A DNA stretch of 64,000 nt. Source: Pachyseris speciosa (taxonomy: Eukaryota > Cnidaria > Anthozoa > Scleractinia > Pachyseridae). Numbering within the stretch: position 1 is the first letter of the stretch; each line of letters opens with the position of its first letter. The notes under the pieces were generated by a model. It ran no database searches, was not told the DNA's origin, and was given only the letters and a program-made list of their open reading frames with translations. Shown here in pieces: positions 28,001 to 38,330 of this stretch. Both the position numbers and the translations under genes were made by a program. The stretch is from assembly GCA_016490735.1 (NCBI GenBank), contig JAEMWC010000032.1, forward strand, positions 1,777,501 through 1,841,500, in the 5' to 3' direction.

Positions 28001-28809
28001 ATGCCAAAAATGCTTTTGAGAAAGACTTTTTCAAGTTGATGAACAACTCAGTATTTGGCAAAACTATGGAGAATCTCAGAAAGAGAGTAGATGTCAGATT
28101 GGTAACAGATGAGAAGAAGCTAGTGAAATTAGCCAGTAAACCAACTTATGTTAGCAGTAAGATATTCAATGAAAATCTTGTTGCAGTGCATAAGATCAAA
28201 GAAACACTGACTTTGAACAGGCCAGCATATGTAGGAATGTGTATTCTTGATCTTAGTAAGACACTAATGTATGATTTCCATTATAATTATATTAAACAAA
28301 AGTATGGTAATAAGGCAAAGCTACTCTTCACTGATACAGACAGTTTGACAAATGAAATTGAAGCTGAAGATGTCTATAGGGATTTCTGGAATGATAAAGA
28401 TAAATTTGATAATAGTGACTATCCTGAAAGCTCACAATATTTCAATAAATCAAATAAGAAAGTAATTGGCAAAATGAAAGATGAAGCTGCTGGAGTACCT
28501 ATTTGTGAATTCATTGGATTGAAATCAAAAATGTATAGTTATATAAAAGATAATCAAAAAGGAGGAAAAACAGCAAAAGGAATCAAAAAAAATATAATCA
28601 AAAATAAAATCAAACATGAAAATTATAAAGACACTCTATTAAATAATCAACAGATGTATCATAAAATGAAAACAATCAGAAGTCAAAATCATCAATTGGG
28701 AAGTTATGAAATCAATAAAGTATCACTCAGCTGTTTCGATGACAAAAGATATATCTCAAAAGATGGAATCAACAGTTATGCATATGGACATTATCTAACC
28801 AAAAACTAA
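25081..28809 (+). CDS. Protein-primed DNA polymerase B
   Basis: 1,242 residues from Met 25081. N-terminal Pro/Lys-rich and TP-like region, a finger-like HFCMNCLQCFSSE at about 360-370, ExoI IYADFEA (D418, E420), CHICDKKYTEKD and the DHCHITGQYRGSAHQECN zinc cluster, ExoII HNLRGYDSHF (D572), and ExoIII YLKTDVLLLADVF. Palm motif A LDANNLYGWA (D823), motif B NNSVFGKTMEN (K994), motif C FTDTDS (D1085, D1087). All catalytic residues are present. An upstream ATG at 25006 is in the same frame but meets TAA at 25078-25080. Its leader (KKLSKKQLI) looks like the usual Polinton PolB N-terminus, so the native start may be 25006 with a stop in between. It replicates the linear genome. Confidence 0.93.
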   Translation: MLIKMNERLEKVEKQQRLMKSEMKKPKVVIVDDTKPIQKPVPAPRKSVKQMVQDYEHNIIPPLLEFRDRPVPAPRTKKPTRAPRTRITQTEKALKGFTESYEIGIKNDKDPLDQLLNTRMAIETHIKKLLNEMKGLKFVETLKVQFTKMTDGSLEFKTGYFNSTPQTIINDPGISESLELSKQEILNKIAQWVSEGSGWTIESVENHYLNTVKYEPMKGSSYIKLPNELRNSARGLINMKNEDNECFRWCHIRHLNPQDKDPQRIKKVDKKFIEKLDYSGIEFPVTTKHYNKIEKQNEININVFGYEDKQPYPIFVSKEKYADCLNLLLITENENKHYVLINDFNKFMYNQTKHKERKHFCMNCLQCFSSERVLNDHKDNCMQVNGTQAIKMPTKDNNILKFNNFHKQQQVPFVIYADFEAITEKIHSCQPNNNKSYTEAYQKHTDCGYGYKVVCCYDDKYSKPTAIYRGEKAVYKFMEAMLEEVAYCKKVVKKEFNKPLKMTEDDEKEFQKAEMCHICDKKYTEKDIRVRDHCHITGQYRGSAHQECNLKLRVNPEEIKIPVLFHNLRGYDSHFIMQEIGAIVKKHTYKNKKGEKCQMKINAIPNNMEKYMAFMLGNHLTFIDSFQFMSSSLDKLVGNLPKEALKYTSKEFNENNLDLVSHKGVYPYDYMDSFDKFNQKLPSKDEFYSILSDEHISDEDYAHAQNVWNSFSLNNMGDYHDLYLKTDVLLLADVFENFRKTCIEYYKLDPCHYFTSPGLSWDAMLKMTDIKLELMTDIDMFQFIEKGLRGGISYISNRYGKANNKYMKEYDEKAPSKYIMYLDANNLYGWAMSQYLPTSGFRWMTENKINNLNLADYKEDSAKGLILEVDLEYPQELHDLHNDYPLGPEKVKVTEDMLSDYCKDIAKKYNISTGLVHKLIPTLSSKEKYVLHYRNLQLYTDLGLKITKIHRVLEFNQSPWLRQYIDFNTQKRTNAKNAFEKDFFKLMNNSVFGKTMENLRKRVDVRLVTDEKKLVKLASKPTYVSSKIFNENLVAVHKIKETLTLNRPAYVGMCILDLSKTLMYDFHYNYIKQKYGNKAKLLFTDTDSLTNEIEAEDVYRDFWNDKDKFDNSDYPESSQYFNKSNKKVIGKMKDEAAGVPICEFIGLKSKMYSYIKDNQKGGKTAKGIKKNIIKNKIKHENYKDTLLNNQQMYHKMKTIRSQNHQLGSYEINKVSLSCFDDKRYISKDGINSYAYGHYLTKN

Positions 28810-28887
28810 ATCAATTATTCTTTACTTTTTTATATATTGGTATTCATTAATGAAGAAGATATCCATTTCTTTCCAAGAATTTCATCA

Positions 28888-29002
28888 TGTGCTGGTACCA
28901 GAAATTAATAAAAACATATAGATTACCAACAAATGGCGAGTAGTATGGAGTTGGTTGGGTAAGAGCGCAAAATGCGCTCGTACCCCCAACTCCTATACTA
29001 CT
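28888..29002. repeat. Right inverted terminal repeat (115 bp)
   Basis: Exact inverted copy of 10251-10365; the terminal hairpin occupies 28939-29002. The polymerase gene ends 79 bp inside it. Confidence 0.95.
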
Positions 29003-29064
29003 GTTTGGTTTGACTGAATTAGGCGCTCAGGTGGTAGATCAGAACCCCCACCTTACGTGCGTGT
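29003..29064. repeat. Target duplication (29003-29008) and right arm of the palindromic target
   Basis: GTTTGG repeats the left duplication. The next 56 bp, with TTTGACTGAATT and GGCGCTCAGGTGGT, are the inverted counterpart of 10135-10192. The element therefore split a palindromic site. Confidence 0.8.
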
Positions 29065-29490
29065 TAATGGTTGCAGAAGCCGTGAACTTCTTCTTAATTG
29101 TTCCACGTTTGCGCAGGTTTCATGTGTCTTATTTTAGTGCTGCGACACTGAAAAACCTGAAGGATCTTTACGGAGCGTAATACAAGTTTTGGGAAATCTG
29201 CAACAAAAACAACAACAATCTTATTATTTACACCTTTTCTTACAATTAGCATTACATTTTTTAAAGGAATTTAGATCTGTAAAAAGGGGGAAAAAAGCTA
29301 AACCATTACCATTTAAAGGTGTCTAGGGGCTAAATAAACTTAAGTTTTCTAGTTAGCCCCTAGCTAAGGAAAGTTAATTAAACAAATTGTAGCAGATACG
29401 ACAAGAACAACACAGAAACAACAACAGATACACACATTTAAAAACTAAGACGAAAAAAATAAGCACATATATAGGCAGTCGTTAACATGA
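29065..29490. other. Host spacer with a short hairpin
   Basis: No gene seen. GGTTGCAGAAGCC and following bases recur near 53607, so part is a dispersed repeat. CTAGGGGCTAA (29323) and TTAGCCCCTAG (29353) form a perfect 11 bp hairpin. Confidence 0.5.
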
Positions 29491-29492
29491 TT

Positions 29493-30897
29493 TTACTTAC
29501 TGGATTGGGTTTTAAGAAGAAATTCTTTTAATTTGCCAGGAAAGGTAAAAGTGTTAAGATTTTTCAAGCTAGTTGGAAGATCTTGCCAAAGGTCAACTAC
29601 AATTGAAGATACTGATTGTTTTCCAATATTGGTTCTTGTGCACGGCTTATAAAAATTTTTATCAGTGGCATATCTGGTATTAACTATGAATATCAGTAGC
29701 ATACTGAAAATAGTTTTCAAAGATGTTTGGTAGTGCTTTGCTATGCCAACGATGTGCAAATTTAAGTGCTTGCAATTTAAAGATAGAATTAACTGATAGG
29801 ATATCTAATAGGTTCATAAAGGGAAAAGCACTTTCAGTGTTCTTTCCATGAGTAGTGGCAAAAAATATTGTTCTTATTACTGTGTTTTGCTTTGTTTGTA
29901 CTTTTTTGATTTGAGTTTTATACCCACTCCCCCATGCAAGAATAGCATAAGATATGTAGGGATTGACAAGACTATAATAAAGTTGTTTTAATTGGGCTAG
30001 AGACATATAATGCCTTAGTTTGCTAAAAATCCCAGTATTTCGGGCAATTCTAGAGCAGACGTATGCTATGTGGTACTTCCATGAAAGCTTTTCATCAGGT
30101 AAGACACCTAAGTATTTAATATGATCTCTTTTTTCTATTACGTCACTATTTCCATCTTTATTTGGTAATTTAATATTTATGTTTCCTGATTTCTTGTTAG
30201 GGGATTTAACAATCATGTAATTAGTTTTCTTAATATTTATAGATAGCTTGTTTAGATCGCACCATTCTTTAATTTTAGCCAGCTCTTCGTTAATTAGTTT
30301 TTCAAGATCGCGAATAGAAGGTGATGAGGCAAAAACATTAGTGTCATCAGCAAAAATCCTAAAGTTCAGTTTATCAGAGCAGTTAGAAATGTCATTTATA
30401 TAGAGTAAGAATAAAAGAGGGCCAAGGGAACTACCCTGTGGTATACCACATTTCATCGTTTGTTTTGATGACTCAACACTATTAAGAGAAACATATTGTT
30501 GCCTATTAAACAAGTAATTTGTGAACCACTTTAAGGGTATACCCCTTATGCCATATGCCTCTAACTTTTTAAGCAAGATCTGATGGTTTACAGTATCAAA
30601 AGCCTTGGCGAAGTCTAGAAAGACTCCGCAAGTGTATAGGTTGTTGTCTATGGTTTTCTTCAAATTATCACTAATTTCTACTATCGCCTGTTCTGTTGAT
30701 CGTCCTTTGCGGAAGCCAAACTGAAATTTGTTCAGAATATCATATTTTTCTAGATAAGTTAAAACTTGGGAGTAGACAAGTTTCTCAAAGATTTGCGCAA
30801 ATGAGTTGGGCGAAAGTTAGATGGGTCAGTTGCATCTCCGCCTTTTTCTATAGGGGTTACTCTCGATACCTTTAATATATCGGAAGGCATTCCAAAC
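29493..30897 (-). mobile_element. Non-LTR retrotransposon fragment, reverse transcriptase
   Basis: 5'-truncated LINE (CR1/L2/jockey-like group by eye). Reverse-transcriptase blocks in order on the minus strand: QFGFRKGRSTEQA (near 30700), FLDFAKAFDTVNHQILLKKL, GIPQGSSLGPLLFLLYINDI, FADDT in FRIFADDTNVFAS, and LGVLPDEKLSWKYHI, then the thumb and the usual C-terminal LNRL-like region ending near 29493. There is one frame change near 29690, and the 5' part beyond 30780 is degraded (VTPIEKGG block in another frame). No endonuclease remains here. The fragment at 38718-39611 looks like the missing upstream part of a similar family. It lies outside the Polinton, 490 bp from its right end. Confidence 0.85.
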
Positions 30898-31189
30898 TAT
30901 TTTTGCCTTTTCTAAACTAAAATAATTCCGCTAAAAATCACAATGTTTTTCGTTTCTGCAATCTTTTGTGTTAAGACTAGTGTAAATATCGATATTTCAT
31001 AGGAATATATTTTCTTCAAATTTAAATTAGGTCCTCTTTATGAATTTCTGTAGGATGAGAATTGAAGTCCGAGGTAAAGTTTGAATTTTAAATAAATTGT
31101 ATTCTGTTTTGGATCCGATTTTTGGAGACATGATTTTTGTCCCACGAATCTGGTAAGTTTCATTGGAACCCGTTTACTATGAATCATGA

Positions 31190-31560
31190 ACCCGATTTTC
31201 GGACATAAAACTTTTTACTCCACTCAGTAACCCAGAAGTTTTTGAGTCCGATTTTCGGAGTTCAAAAGCTAATGAGTCCGATTTTTTACTCCACTAACCC
31301 AGAATTTCTTGAGTCCGATTTTCGGAGATCAAAATCTTAAGAGTCCAATTTTTTACTCCACTAACCCAGAAATGTTTGAGTCCGATTTTCGGAGCTCAAA
31401 ATCCTCTGCGTTGATTTGTTATTCCACTAACCCAGAATTTTTTGACTCCGGTTTTCTGAGCCCAAAATCTTCTGACTCCGATTTTTTACTCCACAATCCT
31501 AATATTTTTTGAGCCCGCTTTTCGGAGCTCAAAATCTTCCGAGTCCGATTTTCGGGGAAA
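31190..31560 (+). repeat. Degenerate minisatellite with GAGTCCGATTTTCGGAG core
   Basis: Five or six units of about 60-65 bp, each with a GAGTCCGATTTTCGGAG-like core followed by TTTTACTCCACTAACCCAGAA. The core recurs in opposite orientation at 37720-38330. The flanking 30900-31190 shows no gene. Confidence 0.7.
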
Positions 31561-32428
31561 AATCTTAACTCGGTTTGTGTACTTGTGTCGTGTCCTTTTT
31601 AATCAGCATATTCCCTTCATTAAGACTAATTTTCCGTCGTAATTTATTCCATTTTTCTTCCAGCTTTTGACGCAAAGCATGGTAAGCATGCACACTTAAA
31701 TAAATACTGTCGTTAAAATGACAGATACTGAAAATTAGACATAGCGAGCTGACCACACACTGTCTTGGAAAGACTGCAATAGTACTTACAACACGTTCTA
31801 AAACCTCAGGGAGTATTCTAAAGTAGCTTTATTTTGACAAAAACTAGCCTTTTGTCTGTCGCGATACCGTCAAACACAAAAGACGATGGGAATTTCCACC
31901 TTCCATATACAGGCAAACAGAAAAGTGACCATTTATAACATTCACAACAAGGAGAAAGTGACCATGGAAATTTCCAACGTCACTGATAACAAGCAGATAC
32001 TGACCATGGAAATTTCCAACGTCATTTATAACAAGCAGAAAACGAAATCAATTAATTAGATTAATTAGACTGGTGGCAAAATATCTGACTAATATAAACT
32101 GTCGTTCTAGTTTGTCAAAAAAAATTGGGTTCAGAAAGCATTGAAAGTCAGTTTGAGAACTAAATTGAACCATTTGATTTTTCCCTAAATTACCATGTAC
32201 AGGAGTAGGTGTGTTTCAAGTTATCTTTAATCAGCGATTCAGAACAGCATAGATGAAATTAAATCATTTAGCGATTTAAGGTACTCATCAGCAGTAATCT
32301 TCGTAAGAACGGTATTCTGTGCCTGAAAAAGAAAGTGAAATAATAACGTCAATAGGTATTTGCAATCAGTGAGGGCTTTCAGGGTATTTTGCTGGATTTT
32401 GGTGAGTCTGTTCAATCACAAGTTACTC
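31561..32428. other. Host spacer; short repeat CCATGGAAATTTCCAACGTC
   Basis: No gene recognised. CCATGGAAATTTCCAACGTC occurs twice about 45 bp apart (near 31964 and 32008), and a related inverted copy lies near 37524-37545. Confidence 0.5.
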
Positions 32429-32752
32429 TAGTCTTCTTCTTAGCCGTTATTTGGGTCGTCACGCAACGCTCCTTCCCACTAACGGCTGTTCACTAGAGCT
32501 TTGCATTCGTTTCCTTCAAACTGACAAATAAGGAGTAGGCTTCCATTTTCTAGAAACCTGGTCCTAGTCCTCGTCTTGTTGTGTTTTTGGCGGCAAATAT
32601 AACGAGAAATATGATTGGCGCAGCTGCCAAGAATTACATGCATTTTATTGGTTCTCGGTAACGGAGGGAAAGGAATGCAAAGCTCGAGTGAGCAGCCTTT
32701 AGTGGGGAGGAGCGTTACGTGACGACCCTAATAACGGCTGCGAAGGAGACTA
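32429..32752. mobile_element. Mutator-like MITE with 9 bp target duplication
   Basis: 324 bp element with terminal inverted repeats of about 80-90 bp (left contains TTTGGGTCGTCACGCAACGC, right the inverse CGTTACGTGACGACCC). It is flanked by AAGTTACTC at 32420-32428 and 32753-32761. A 9 bp duplication with long terminal repeats fits Mutator-type non-autonomous elements. Confidence 0.8.
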
Positions 32753-32769
32753 AAGTTACTCCAAAGTAG

Positions 32770-32890
32770 AATAAGTGATCGGGCAGTATAAAATGTAGAC
32801 TGCAGGCTGCAGACTGGGTATATTTGTTAAACGCAGACCAGGTATAAAATTCAGATTGCAGACTGTAAACTGGGTATAAAATGAAGACTG
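32770..32890. repeat. GCAGACTGGGTATAAAAT repeats, left of LINE
   Basis: Degenerate short repeats around GCAGACTGGGTATAAAAT. The same repeat continues at 34890-34980 beyond the LINE, so the LINE appears to have split this array. Confidence 0.6.
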
Positions 32891-32929
32891 AGGAATACGT
32901 GATATATTTTCAATTTTTAACTTGTACTA

Positions 32930-34776
32930 GTGTCTGTGACGTCTGATAAGCGGTGTATAGCAAATGCTTTTAACCAGTTTTTCGCTAGTGCGGCAACTCG
33001 TTTAATGAGCGTTTTAAATTTTTCCGGTGTCCCCAACCTACGACGACTCTCGGCTTTTACTCATCGGAACCCGCCGTTTAGGTTTGAAGCAGTTTCCGTG
33101 GCGTTCGTGCGGGCTCAACTGCGTCGTCTCAAAGCGGGAAAGGCTGTAGGTTTAGATAACATCCCTGCTCGACTTTTGAAAGACGCGGCGGATACTGTTG
33201 CCAAACCCTTAACTACCATCTTAAACGCCTCGTTGCAGTCTGGTCGGGTTCCTGATGACTGGAAGGCTGCTCGAGTTATTCCTTTGTTCAAGAAAGGTAA
33301 GGCTGAGGATATGGATAACTACCGTCCGATTTCTATACTCCCCGTGCTTTCCAAAATCCTGGAAGGGGCCGTACATAGGCAGCTATACCACCATCTGCAG
33401 CAGCATAATATTTTGAGTCCGTATCAATGTGGTTTCCGTAAATGTCATTCGACTGAGTTTGCAGCTCTCAGCTTTGCTGATACCATTCGCAGAGGCATAG
33501 ATCAAGGTCAGCTGACAGGAGCTGTGTTTATCGATTTGCGAAAAGCATTTGATACTGTAGACCATGGTTTGTTGCTGGATAAATTAACAACAGTGGGAAT
33601 TAGTGGCCCTGAGCACGAGTGGTTTACGGACTACCTGCGAAATCGAACACAAGTCGTTGAATTTCATGGCGTGACATCAAACCCCGAGGGTGTGTCTATA
33701 GGGGTACCTCAAGGGTCCATTCTTGGTCCGTTGTTATTCATATTACATGTGAACGATTTACCGGAAGCGGTGTCTGAGTGCAGTATTCTTATGTACGCTG
33801 ACGATACAGTTTTGTTTTATTCGTCCTCCCAAGTTTCCACTATTGAAATGAAACTCAGTGAAGAACTGTTCAAAATTGAACACTGGCTTTTTAGTAATAG
33901 TCTTTTTATTAATGTTAAAAGACTGAAGCTATGCTTTTTGGGACCGCTCCTAGGCTTGCCAGGGAAAAATCTTTTAATATATGCATTGATGGCAAACAAA
34001 TTGAGAGGGTTCATGAGTTCACCTATCTAGGCGTCGTTTTTGATGAACGCCTTTGCTGGGCAGTCACGTAAAGAAAGTGATTTCTAAGGCTGGCAAGCGT
34101 GTAGGTATGTTAGGCCGCCTTCGCGATAATCTGACGACTCATAGTGCCAATGTCGTATATATCTCGTTAATTAGACCAATTCTCGAGTACTGTGATACTC
34201 TGTGGGGTTGCTGCGGTGAGGGAAATAGTCAGGCCTTAGAGGCATTGCAGAAGAGAGCAGGTAGAATTGTTGCCAAAACGTCTCGCAGTAGCCCTGCAAT
34301 GGACATTCTCAAGTGGCCGGCGCTTGCAGAAAGACGTCGTGAACATGTTTTTCAGCTGGTAAAGAAGTGCATTGAAGGGCTTTGCCCTCAATATTTTGAT
34401 GGCTACTTTACTTTTAACAACAAGATTCACTCGCGCGCGACTAGACAACGTGATCTGCTTCATCTACCTGCCGTAAGAACTGAAGTCGCCAAGAGATCGT
34501 TTTATTATTATGGATGCGTAGTTTTTAATGATATTTCCTTATGTCTTATGAATTAATGTATCAGTCTATATATGGTTCATTGTAGTTATTAATACATTTT
34601 ATATAGTTTTTATAGTTTATTCATATTGTAATTAGTTTGATTATATTGACGTTGTTGTACCTTTTACAAAATATTTTCCATGTAAATAGTGTATTTTAGT
34701 GCTCAGGGCTCCTGTTGATAGCAGGTTGCTTTTAGCTCCTGAAGGGACTACCCTGAGCTTTATAACTAGATAAAGG

Positions 34777-34816
<40 letters not shown>
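32930..34816 (+). mobile_element. CR1/L2-like LINE, reverse transcriptase and 3' end
   Basis: 5'-truncated LINE. RT blocks: LKAGKAVGLDNIPARLLKDA, DDWKAARVIPLFKKG, NYRPISILPVLSKILE, QCGFRKCHSTEFA, FIDLRKAFDTVDHGLLLDKL, GVPQGSILGPLLFILHVNDL and the catalytic MYADDTVLFY near 33800. A frame change near 33960-34050 separates this from the C-terminal part (ISLIRPILEYCDTLWG, LQKRAGRIV, ending 34556). The 3' UTR runs to a (TCTG)n tail at 34777-34816. A related 3' end occurs on the minus strand at 43096-43200. Inactive. Confidence 0.88.
34777..34816 (+). repeat. (TCTG)n microsatellite tail
   Basis: About ten TGTC/TCTG repeats ending the LINE 3' end, as is usual for CR1/L2-type elements. Confidence 0.9.
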
Positions 34817-34889
34817 ATTTAATCGACTCCCATGAAATTCGGCCTACCTGAAGAAGAGATGGAAGAAATTTGCAATGATCAGACGAAAC

Positions 34890-34980
34890 CGGACTACAGA
34901 CTGGGTATAAAATGCAGACCAGGGCAGGTATAAAATGCAGATTGCAGACTGGAGACTGGGTATAAAATGCAGACTGTGAC
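34890..34980. repeat. GCAGACTGGGTATAAAAT repeats, right of LINE
   Basis: Continuation of the repeat type at 32770-32890; between this and 35697 no gene is seen. Confidence 0.6.
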
Positions 34981-35697
34981 CAAAATTGTCTCTTTGTCAG
35001 AGACACGATATATTTTCGCCTTTCCCAGATCACCTCCCGCGAAATTTGACATTATTTTGACTCATTTCTCAACCGTTTCTTTTCTTTGGCTCAATTTGCT
35101 AGCTCATATTTTCTGGCGTCCTTTGTTCAAAAAAAAAGACTCAAGCTTAAACGTTTGCATTGGTTTCACTTTGTAAACCATAACACTTCGTATTTATATA
35201 ATATATTTGAACAAGGTCAAAAGAAAAATCAGAACACGCGGGAAGCACACGGCAACTTGAAGCAACAAATCCTGTGAACATTTACTATTTCTCTGGCATG
35301 GACGGTTTCGTCCTATCATTACAGACTTCTTCAGGGAGTTTTAAAAAGATTGCTTCGGGGAGATTGCTTGAGGGAACGTATTTTATACAACAATATTTGC
35401 AAATATGGATCACGTTATCGTAAATGTGTCAACAACAAAACACCCATGAAAAACATTATACCTGCAGGATATGACTAAAATCCTACATGGAGGTGTGCAA
35501 AGTTTAAGTTTGGTGCTCACGAATGTAATGTAAAATCTGTCAGCCCTAAAATTAGAATGTACTCTTTCAATCAATAAATTCAAGGTTGACGCTTTTCGAA
35601 AAGAATACAGGTAATGTCAATTTCATGTATTTCACAGTCTGCATATTATACTGACCGCTTTACGAACCAATGCAAGGCTTTTAAGTTTAAGCTTGAA

Positions 35698-35857
35698 GGC
35701 CTCCACAGACTTGAAAACGGAAACTGCTTAGTTGTCGATATCTTAAAAGTTAGCGTTTAGTCGTCGACAACTCGTCTCACACACCGCGTTTTTTAGTTGT
35801 CAATAACATTTTAGTTATCGACAACAAATTGTGGCAAATGTCCAGTCTGTGGAGGCC
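35698..35857. mobile_element. MITE with 14 bp inverted ends
   Basis: GGCCTCCACAGACT at 35698 and AGTCTGTGGAGGCC at 35844 bound 160 bp containing several GTTGTCGA/TCGACAAC phrases. Non-autonomous DNA transposon by structure. Confidence 0.7.
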
Positions 35858-37605
35858 CTGAGTCTTCTTTCCGAAGAAAGGGCCCCAGAAATTATAAGCC
35901 AGCGAATTGAGCCAAAGAAAGCAAACTTGAGAAATTATGGGTTAAAATGTCAATACTCGGAAAGGACTAAGGTTGTAAAAGAGGTTGTAAAATATGTCTT
36001 CGAGTCATGTTGACTGTTTGAGCCTTTTTCTCGGTAATCATTAGCTACGCAGAGACAACTGAAATTTTATCCGAGGGTGAAACTAGTGTGAAAAAATGGC
36101 GCGCACTCTGACAAAATAGCCGTCTTGTATTTGTTTGTCAAACGAGCTACCCAAATCGACAATTTCAGAGAGGTCTTACCTCAAGGCCCACCAACACTTT
36201 AAATATTTCAAACTCTTATTGTAGCAAGTGGGAACAAGTTCTACGTTGAAATTCCTACCTGAATGGTGTAAGACGTTGGCGGTCCACAGAGATCTTACTT
36301 CGACAGTGGTCGTCCATCTGCTTTTTGTTGGTGACTCATATCCGTGTAGGAAGATCGGAAGTTGGGCACAGTGTGTAGATCTCATCCTTATATTTGCACA
36401 TTAACTTATTTTAAACTGTGATGGCCAAGGTATACCGTACCATTCAGTTTCAAAGCATGCTTTCCTTTGGCATTTGAATATGAACATTCTTATCGCAATG
36501 AATAATGACGTTGATATCGGATACCGCAGGTATAGATTGATCTATATTGTGTCACGCACCCTGAATGGATGGAAGTGTTGGCATGCAGTTACTTTACGTT
36601 ATTCTACATTCTACATTCTACATTCACGAAGCCCGTAAATTATAACGAATGTCGTTTTTGTTGTGATACGTGGAAGAACTAATTCGGTTAGCCTTTCAAA
36701 ATATCTCGATTAATGGCATATGGAAATGAAATGTGTCTCACATCCGGTTTTTTCAAAGAAAAATGACGCCGACGCATTCCAACTACTTATCGCATTCCTT
36801 TGGTAAACCGCCGAATAACGGCTCCAAATATTTCGCCAAAAAGTTCACTAACCGCTTTTCAAGCGTGAGTCTTCAGCAAAGGAGAAGCTATCTGTTTTAA
36901 CGGTTTTAACGCAGGATGTTTGAAAACGATGCAATAGTTTGGAGAGGTTTTACACGGTACATAGAGAGTTAAGCAAAGACCGTACACTGCAGATGTATAA
37001 CTGATCAAGGTCAAGTAAGTGGAACTGTTGTGAAATTTTGTGATCGAGCTCACTGTCGCGACAGTTATGTATACAAAGTGCTGATTTACACTAGGTCCGA
37101 GCATATATAGTCAGTTTTAAAATATGAAATGTATGTATTTGGCAGGTATGATAGCAAACTAGCACTGAATAAAATATGTCAACATTTTGGTTGATTTGTC
37201 AGTCGTTCAATTCTAGTCTTTTGCCGGCTTCGTGGCGGTGATTGCAACGGTAGCGAGATTCGAGCTTCTAGGAAAAGTATTGTAATGCCGCTTTGTCGAC
37301 CTTGAGGTCCTTGAACGCACAATGAAATAACTTGTACGAAAAAAATTAACCATTTTAAAATAGTTCGTGCACAGCATGCGTTTCTATAAATGGGTTTGAG
37401 GACCGGCATTCTACAGGACAGTCTTTCCTACTGTAACTGCACTAAAAAGAACTTGTTTGCGAAATTATAAACTTTTTTCATAGCTCCCTTACTGAGAAAC
37501 TTTGCACTTTTTCTAAAAATGTGACGTTGGAAATTTCCATGATCATTTGGTGCTGAAAGAAACGACGTGAATTTTTTATGATCATTTGGTGTTGAAGTAC
37601 CCTGC
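35858..37605. other. Host spacer, no gene recognised
   Basis: Only short open frames without recognisable motifs; CATTCTA-type triplication near 36600. I see nothing else supportable. Confidence 0.5.
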
Positions 37606-37662
37606 GCCGGAGCAGAGGCCCTTCCATCTTCCTATGGAAGGGCCTTTGTTCGCAGGGCGGTG
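37606..37662. repeat. Strong hairpin (GGCCCTTCCA/TGGAAGGGCC)
   Basis: GGCCCTTCCA and TGGAAGGGCC pair perfectly around an 8 base loop, and the flanks (TGCGCCGG / CGCAGGGCG) extend the stem imperfectly. A small foldback repeat. Confidence 0.65.
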
Positions 37663-37719
37663 TTGAAGTGGTAAACCTTATTGTTTTTTGATGATATATG
37701 GACTAAAATCCTGCCTCCA

Positions 37720-38330
37720 AAAATCGGGACTGAAAGGTGACCACTAATTAAGGTTGAGATTAATCATAGATGGGTTAGAATCTTCACTCCGAAAATCGGA
37801 CTCAAAAGTGACCAGCATTTTTAATAGGTTGAATTAATCAGTCATTTTAAATCATAGATGGGCTAAAATCTTGACTTCGAAAATCGGACTCACAAGTGAT
37901 CAGCATTTCTAATAGGTTGAATTTTAATCATAGATGGGCTAAGATCTTGACTCCGAAAATCGGACTCAAAAGTCACCAGCATTTTTAATAGGTTGAATGA
38001 AATCTTGACTCCGAAAATCGGACTCATAAGTGACCAACATTTCTACTAGGTTGAATTGATCATTTTTAATCATAGATGGGCTAAAATCTTGACTCCGAAA
38101 ATCGGATTCAAAAGTGAAGAACATTTCTAATAAGTTGAATCGATCATTTTTAATCATAGATGGGCTAAAATCATGACTCCGAAAATCGGACTCAAAAGTG
38201 ACCAGCATTTTTAATAGGTTGAATAAAATCTTGACTCCGAAAATCGGACTCAAAAGTGACCAGCATTTGTTTTAGGTTGAATTGAGACATTTTAATCATA
38301 GATAAAGAACTCATAATTTGACTCCGAAAA
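37720..38330 (-). repeat. Degenerate minisatellite, inverse of the 31.2 kb array
   Basis: About seven units of 60-90 bp with core CTCCGAAAATCGGACTC, then AAAAGTGACCAGCATTT and TAATAGGTTGAAT. The core is the reverse complement of that at 31190-31560. Confidence 0.75.

Larger units (their letters stand above)
10251..29002. mobile_element. AT-rich Polinton/Maverick (adintovirus-like) element, 18,752 bp
   Basis: Bounded by identical 115 bp inverted terminal repeats beginning AG and ending CT, and by a 6 bp target duplication. It encodes a retrovirus-type integrase, protein-primed PolB, adenain-like protease, FtsK/HerA ATPase, major and minor capsid proteins, a PLA2 protein and fibres, the diagnostic Polinton set. 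Perfect end identity suggests recent insertion. Lesions or recoding sites: in-frame stops in both fibre genes and the PolB leader, one frameshift in the coiled-coil gene, an AUG-less integrase start and a 16 bp duplication in the integrase. Confidence 0.97.

Noticed and set aside
12210..28809. Stop-codon reassignment in the AT-rich Polinton
   Set aside because: The interrupting stops are of different kinds (TAA twice, TGA once), and genes end normally on TAA, TAG and TGA, so a changed code does not fit.
29493..30897. Reverse transcriptase as part of the Polinton
   Set aside because: It lies outside the inverted terminal repeats and target duplication and is an ordinary truncated LINE.
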